Origin: CAG-791 sp963629395
GTDB taxonomy: Bacteria; Bacillota; Clostridia; Lachnospirales; Lachnospiraceae
Direction: 5' to 3'
Length of the DNA stretch: 52,123 bases
Assembly (NCBI GenBank): GCA_963629395.1
Contig: CAVGIV010000010.1
Location: 1 to 52,123, forward strand
Position numbers and translations under genes: made by a program. Below the pieces are notes generated by a model. That model was not told the DNA's origin, made no database searches, and saw only the letters and a program-made list of their open reading frames with translations. The first letter of the stretch is position 1. Every line of letters starts with the position of its first letter. Positions 49,174 through 52,123 of this stretch are shown here, piece by piece.

Positions 49174-50397
49174 ATGCAGACCTATGAGGAAGTACTGGAA
49201 TTCATCGAAGAGGAGAATGTAAAATTCATTCGACTGGCGTTCTTTGATGTTTTCGGAGAGCAGAAGAATATTGCCATTATGCCGCAGGAGCTGCGCAGGG
49301 CGTTCGAAGAGGGAATCTCGATTGACGGCTCTGCCATTGCCGGCTTTGGAGAGGAGCTTCGTTCGGATTTGTTCCTTCGTCCGGATCCGACGACGATTTC
49401 CATCGTTCCGTGGAGACCTCTTGACGGCGGGGTATGCCGCATGTTCTGTGACATCTATAAGCCGGACGGTACTCCCTATGAGAAGGATACACGTTTTATT
49501 CTGAAGCAGGCGGTGAAGAAGGCCAGGGAAATGGGTGTGAAGGTCTATTTTGGACCGGAGCTGGAGTTCTATGCCTTCTCACGCAATGAAAAGGGTGAGG
49601 CAACCGGAGAGCCGATTGACCGCGCCGGCTATATGGCTGTGGGACCGGATGACAAGGGAGAGAATCTCCGGCGGGATATCTGCTTTGCACTGCTTGATAT
49701 GGGCATTACGCCGGAGGCATCCCATCACGAGCAGGGACCTGGACAGAATGAAATTGATTTTCACTATGGAGATCCTCTGACAACGGCAGACAACACGGCT
49801 ACCGTGAAATGGGCTGTGCGGAATCTGGCAGAGACGACGGGGATGTACGCTGACTTTTCACCGAAGCCCTTGCGTGACGAGCCCGGCAGCGGCATGCACT
49901 TTAATATTTCAGTGGATACCGTTGATAAGAGCAGAGACAATAAGGCGCTTTCAGAGATGTTCATGGCGGGGATTCTAAAGCACATCCGGGAGATATCCTT
50001 GTTCCTGAATCCGGTGGAAAAGTCTTATGAGCGGCTTGGACAGATGGAGGCACCATATTATGTCAGCTGGTCGGAACAGAATCGCTCACAGCTGATTCGT
50101 ATTCCGGCAACCAGTGCGGATCGTCGGCGCTTTGAGCTTCGTTCCCCGGATCCGATGGCCAATCCGTACCTCTCGTTCGCACTGGTTATTTATGCGGGAT
50201 TGGATGGTGTTGCCGGCGCAATGCGGCCGGATCTTCCTATGAATGTAAATCTATACAAGGCAGATCCGGACCTCACAGACAAGCTGCAGAAGCTTCCGCG
50301 TCACATTGACGAGGCCATCTCCTGCGCAAGAGGAAGTGAGCTTGTGAAAGGGTACGTACCGGAGTCGGTACTGAATGCATACTGCAGCCGCAGATAA
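49174..50397 (+). CDS. glnA: Glutamine synthetase (GlnA type I)
   Basis: This 407-residue enzyme makes glutamine from glutamate, ammonia and ATP, supplying the donor for PyrG upstream. Motifs: FFDVFGEQKN, SIDGSAIAGFGEE (active-site loop with Asp), PELEFYAF, HHEQGPGQNEIDFHY (metal-ligand Glu residues), PGSGMHFNISV (ATP), and RIPATSADRRRFELRSPDP. It is shorter than Bacillus GlnA (444), and the adenylylated Tyr segment of the beta form is absent. ATG 49174 follows GAAAGGGGTAG. The ANTAR-regulator gene follows by 21 bp, an arrangement known in clostridia. Confidence 0.95.
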   Translation: MQTYEEVLEFIEEENVKFIRLAFFDVFGEQKNIAIMPQELRRAFEEGISIDGSAIAGFGEELRSDLFLRPDPTTISIVPWRPLDGGVCRMFCDIYKPDGTPYEKDTRFILKQAVKKAREMGVKVYFGPELEFYAFSRNEKGEATGEPIDRAGYMAVGPDDKGENLRRDICFALLDMGITPEASHHEQGPGQNEIDFHYGDPLTTADNTATVKWAVRNLAETTGMYADFSPKPLRDEPGSGMHFNISVDTVDKSRDNKALSEMFMAGILKHIREISLFLNPVEKSYERLGQMEAPYYVSWSEQNRSQLIRIPATSADRRRFELRSPDPMANPYLSFALVIYAGLDGVAGAMRPDLPMNVNLYKADPDLTDKLQKLPRHIDEAISCARGSELVKGYVPESVLNAYCSRR

Positions 50398-50418
50398 GAG
50401 CAAAGGACGGATAGCCAT

Positions 50419-51000
50419 ATGGCTTCGAATGCGAAACGCAGCCGCGTGCTGGTGGTGTCCGCGGGACAGGACAGCTATGCGGTGATTCGAAAAATTATAG
50501 AGGGGACATGTGAACAGGTGCTGTATGCGGCCTCGATCACAGATGCCAGACGGGTGCTGGCGGATGGAACGATTGGGCTGGTCATCATCAACACACCGCT
50601 TCCGGATGAGTTCGGCATTGAGTCGGCGAGAGACTTCGCAGATGGAAAAGACATCGCTGTGCTGCTGCTGGTGAAGGCGGAGCTGTATCATCAGGTAACC
50701 TATAAGGTGAGGGGGAGCGGCGTCTTTGTGCTCTCGAGACCTTTGAAGGGACAGCTGCTTCTGGAAGCTGTCGGCATCATGGATGCGATGCGGCTGAAGA
50801 TTTTTATGCTGAATGAGCAGAATCAAAAGCTCCGCAGGCGTCTGGATGATATGGGATTGATTACGCGGGCCAAGTGTCTGATGATCGAAAAGCAGCACAT
50901 GACCGAGGAGGAAGCGCATAGGTGGCTGGAGCGGGAGGCGATGAACCACTCGCTCACGAAGCGCGAAATTGCGCAGAATGTCATTCGGGAACTGGAATAG
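50419..51000 (+). CDS. ANTAR-domain antitermination regulator with pseudo-receiver
   Basis: This 193-residue protein has an N-terminal receiver-like domain (about 8-125) and a C-terminal ANTAR RNA-binding domain (about 132-190: LDDMGLITRAKCLMIEKQHM, TEEEAHRWLEREAMNHSLTK). The position of the phospho-Asp is Asn58 (LVIINTPLPDEFG), so it probably does not use ordinary phosphorylation. ANTAR proteins bind paired hexaloop hairpins in nitrogen-gene leaders and prevent termination. In some clostridia an ANTAR regulator encoded beside glnA does this. I find no obvious paired hexaloops in the 38-bp glnA leader. ATG 50419. Confidence 0.87.
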   Translation: MASNAKRSRVLVVSAGQDSYAVIRKIIEGTCEQVLYAASITDARRVLADGTIGLVIINTPLPDEFGIESARDFADGKDIAVLLLVKAELYHQVTYKVRGSGVFVLSRPLKGQLLLEAVGIMDAMRLKIFMLNEQNQKLRRRLDDMGLITRAKCLMIEKQHMTEEEAHRWLEREAMNHSLTKREIAQNVIRELE

Positions 51001-51018
51001 TTTGTATACGGATACATG

Positions 51019-51063
51019 AGAAGAGCTCAGAAACGGCGCTGATTGCCGCTTCTGAGCTCTTCT
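51019..51063. terminator. Bidirectional terminator between ANTAR gene and HAD gene
   Basis: AGAAGAGCTCAGAA (51019-51032) pairs perfectly with TTCTGAGCTCTTCT (51050-51063), 14 bp. It lies between convergent genes and can serve both. Confidence 0.82.
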
Positions 51064-51074
51064 TTATGGTAACT

Positions 51075-51800
51075 TTATTCAGCGCCAAGAATCAATTGGA
51101 TCAGCTCCTCCGGACGGGAAACAATGCAGGCCGCATGATTGTCCTCGAGAAATTTACGCCCGCGGAATCCCCAGTCCACGCTGATGCAGTCAAGACCGGC
51201 ATTCACGGCTGTCTGCATGTCGATTTCGGAATCGCCGATGTAAACAGCCTTTTTCTTGTCGGTGCAGCCAAGCTCCTGCAGAGCCTTGTCGGTCATGTCC
51301 GGAGCCGGCTTTCTGCGGACGCCGTCCATTTCACCGATCGACAGATCAAAAAGACCGTCAAAAAGCTCCCTCACCAGCGTCTGTACGGCGATATCCGGCT
51401 TATTGGAAACAACGGCGGTCTTGACACCGGCATTCCGGAGCGTGCGCAGTACCTCCGGGATACCGTCATAGGGGCCGGTTTTATCATTACAGTGTGCGGC
51501 ATAACGGGGAACATAAATCTCCTGGATGCGCCGTACCTCTTCCGAATCCACACGTTCTGAGATGGTGTCATGATCCGTACCGACCTGCAGAAGCTCACCG
51601 GGGGCAGTTCCCTGCTCGGTGGCAAGAGCCCGGATGATGGCAACCGTTACACCGCTTCCGAAAAACTGCCGTACCAGATCCTGCGAGTAGTCGTGGCGAT
51701 GTCCTGTTTGTGCCATTGCATAATTAATGGCATCCGTGAGATCACCGAGCGGGTTTAATACGGTACCGTCCATGTCAAAAACTGCTGTGCTGTAAATCAT
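51075..51800 (-). CDS. HAD-family phosphatase (phosphoglycolate-phosphatase-like)
   Basis: This is a 241-residue haloacid-dehalogenase-type phosphatase with a C1 cap. Motif I is FDMDGTVLN (Asp nucleophile near residue 9), motif II VVSNKP near 137, motif III Lys in RRKPAPD near 168, and motif IV YIGDSEIDMQTA near 189. The layout (Gph/PpaX-like) suggests phosphoglycolate or another small phosphate ester as substrate; specificity is not determinable. ATG at 51800 (minus) follows GAGGAAG; seven upstream in-frame codons lack a site. Convergent with the ANTAR gene. Confidence 0.9.
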   Translation of the reverse strand: MIYSTAVFDMDGTVLNPLGDLTDAINYAMAQTGHRHDYSQDLVRQFFGSGVTVAIIRALATEQGTAPGELLQVGTDHDTISERVDSEEVRRIQEIYVPRYAAHCNDKTGPYDGIPEVLRTLRNAGVKTAVVSNKPDIAVQTLVRELFDGLFDLSIGEMDGVRRKPAPDMTDKALQELGCTDKKKAVYIGDSEIDMQTAVNAGLDCISVDWGFRGRKFLEDNHAACIVSRPEELIQLILGAE

Positions 51801-51896
51801 ATCTTCCTCTTTCTGCCGCAAGGCGGCGGATACTGCGTTTACCTGGCGGCAGTAACCTTTTTCTGCATTTGGGGCAACAAACCTAGCCTGAGCAAG

Positions 51897-51924
51897 AGTA
51901 TAATTCGAAATGCCGGCAAAACAA
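51897..51924 (-). promoter_or_regulatory. Probable promoter of the HAD gene
   Basis: Read on the minus strand: TTGTTT, 16-bp spacer, TATACT. It lies 97 bp upstream of the ATG, between the gene and repeat A5. Confidence 0.5.
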
Positions 51925-51933
51925 ACACATATT

Positions 51934-52123
51934 TAACTATTTAGCGCCCATCTCGATTTTGATACTCGAAAATGCCTGATGGCATTTTCTCCTATCTTGG
52001 AGTGATTGTCGGCGATGCCGACAATACACTCCGTGCATCGGAGAAATCGCATGCGCGAATTTCTCCTTGCATTCGGAAAACCTCGATGTGGCTGGCCAGA
52101 GGCGCTTCGCGCCTTGGCCGCCT
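51934..52123 (+). mobile_element. Family A element, copy A5, with nested family D unit (cut by window end)
   Basis: The left end TTAACTATTTAGCGCCCATCTCGATTTT matches A2 (28 bases; given as a span 51934-51960), and from GGAAAACCTCGATG (about 52075) to the window end the sequence again follows A2. Between them, at the position of the small variable hairpin, lies a diverged family D unit (51963-52074). The right end is outside the window. Confidence 0.88.
51963..52074 (+). repeat. Family D unit, diverged copy nested in A5
   Basis: The three-hairpin order of the 1658-1884 repeat is kept: GAAAATGCC-TGAT-GGCATTTTC; GGAGTG-ATTGTCGGC-GAT-GCCGACAAT-A-CACTCC (51999-52032); GGAGAAAT...ATTTCTCC. The inner stem of hairpin 2 has a wholly different sequence from the 1.7-kb copies (AGCTCTC/GAGAGCT there) but still pairs at every position. 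Confidence 0.85.

Noticed and set aside
51068..51086. End of the HAD gene resembles a family B terminus (GGCGCTGAATAAAGTTAC, minus strand)
   Set aside because: Two extra bases interrupt the match, there is no partner end or 8-bp repeat, and the sequence fits ordinary final codons.

Overview
The window looks like chromosomal DNA of a Lachnospiraceae-type member of the Clostridia. The grounds are a single-membrane gene repertoire (no outer-membrane genes), AGGAGG-like ribosome sites, a perfect CIRCE operator, an ECF cobalt transporter, a glnA-ANTAR pair, and families I associate with this group (an Mbeg1-like lipase, TraX, and the large-protein/ASKHA-like/TPR trio). I cannot name a genus. There are 42 protein genes, 39 on the plus strand, and no rRNA, tRNA, CRISPR array, prophage or transposase that I can see.

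Layout. 0.1-5.2 kb: PAP2 membrane phosphatase, small alarmone synthetase, OmpR-type two-component system, alpha/beta esterase. 5.2-9.6 kb: YggS, a small Nif11-like protein on the minus strand, a CbiM-EcfT-EcfA metal transporter, a VOC-fold protein. 9.9-17.5 kb: citrate synthase, a cytoplasmic BMP-like fusion, a phosphoesterase, DAHP synthase, a GGDEF-REC-HD-GYP protein and an HPt protein. 17.7-24.7 kb: GH3 glycosidase, CYTH protein, TruA, an orphan HicB, TraX, a beta-CASP metallo-beta-lactamase-fold RNase-like protein. 25-31.7 kb: ThyA, Mbeg1-like lipase, FolA (with ThyA, the thymidylate/folate cycle), PrsA-like lipoprotein, CIRCE-controlled HtpG. 32-37.9 kb: an overlapping three-gene unit encoding a 1250-residue helical-repeat protein, a degenerate Hsp70/actin-like protein and a TPR-like protein. 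37.9-42.3 kb: PurB, PurA, a GNAT acetyltransferase, a metal efflux permease with a His-rich loop. 42.7-47.2 kb: MarR regulator with a heterodimeric ABC exporter. 47.5-51.8 kb: attenuated pyrG, glnA, ANTAR regulator, and a HAD phosphatase on the minus strand.

The most unusual non-coding content is a dense set of small hairpin-rich repeats. Families A and B share inverted ends close to GTAACTATTYAG and are flanked by 8-bp target duplications, perfect in three cases and 7/8 in two, so they are non-autonomous mobile elements, probably moved by an IS66-like transposase supplied from elsewhere (inference). Family D is a 104-bp three-hairpin unit, tandem at 1.66-1.88 kb. A third copy is nested in a family A element at the window end, and one of its stems has a wholly different sequence that still pairs perfectly. 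Family C is a 170-bp near-complete palindrome. Family E occurs as two inverted copies bracketing thyA-htpG. Several elements sit on the 3' ends of genes and supply their stop codons and last residues.

The best candidate for an undescribed protein system is the three-gene unit at 31.97-37.87 kb directly downstream of HtpG. The best candidate at the DNA/RNA level is the set of covarying hairpin elements.
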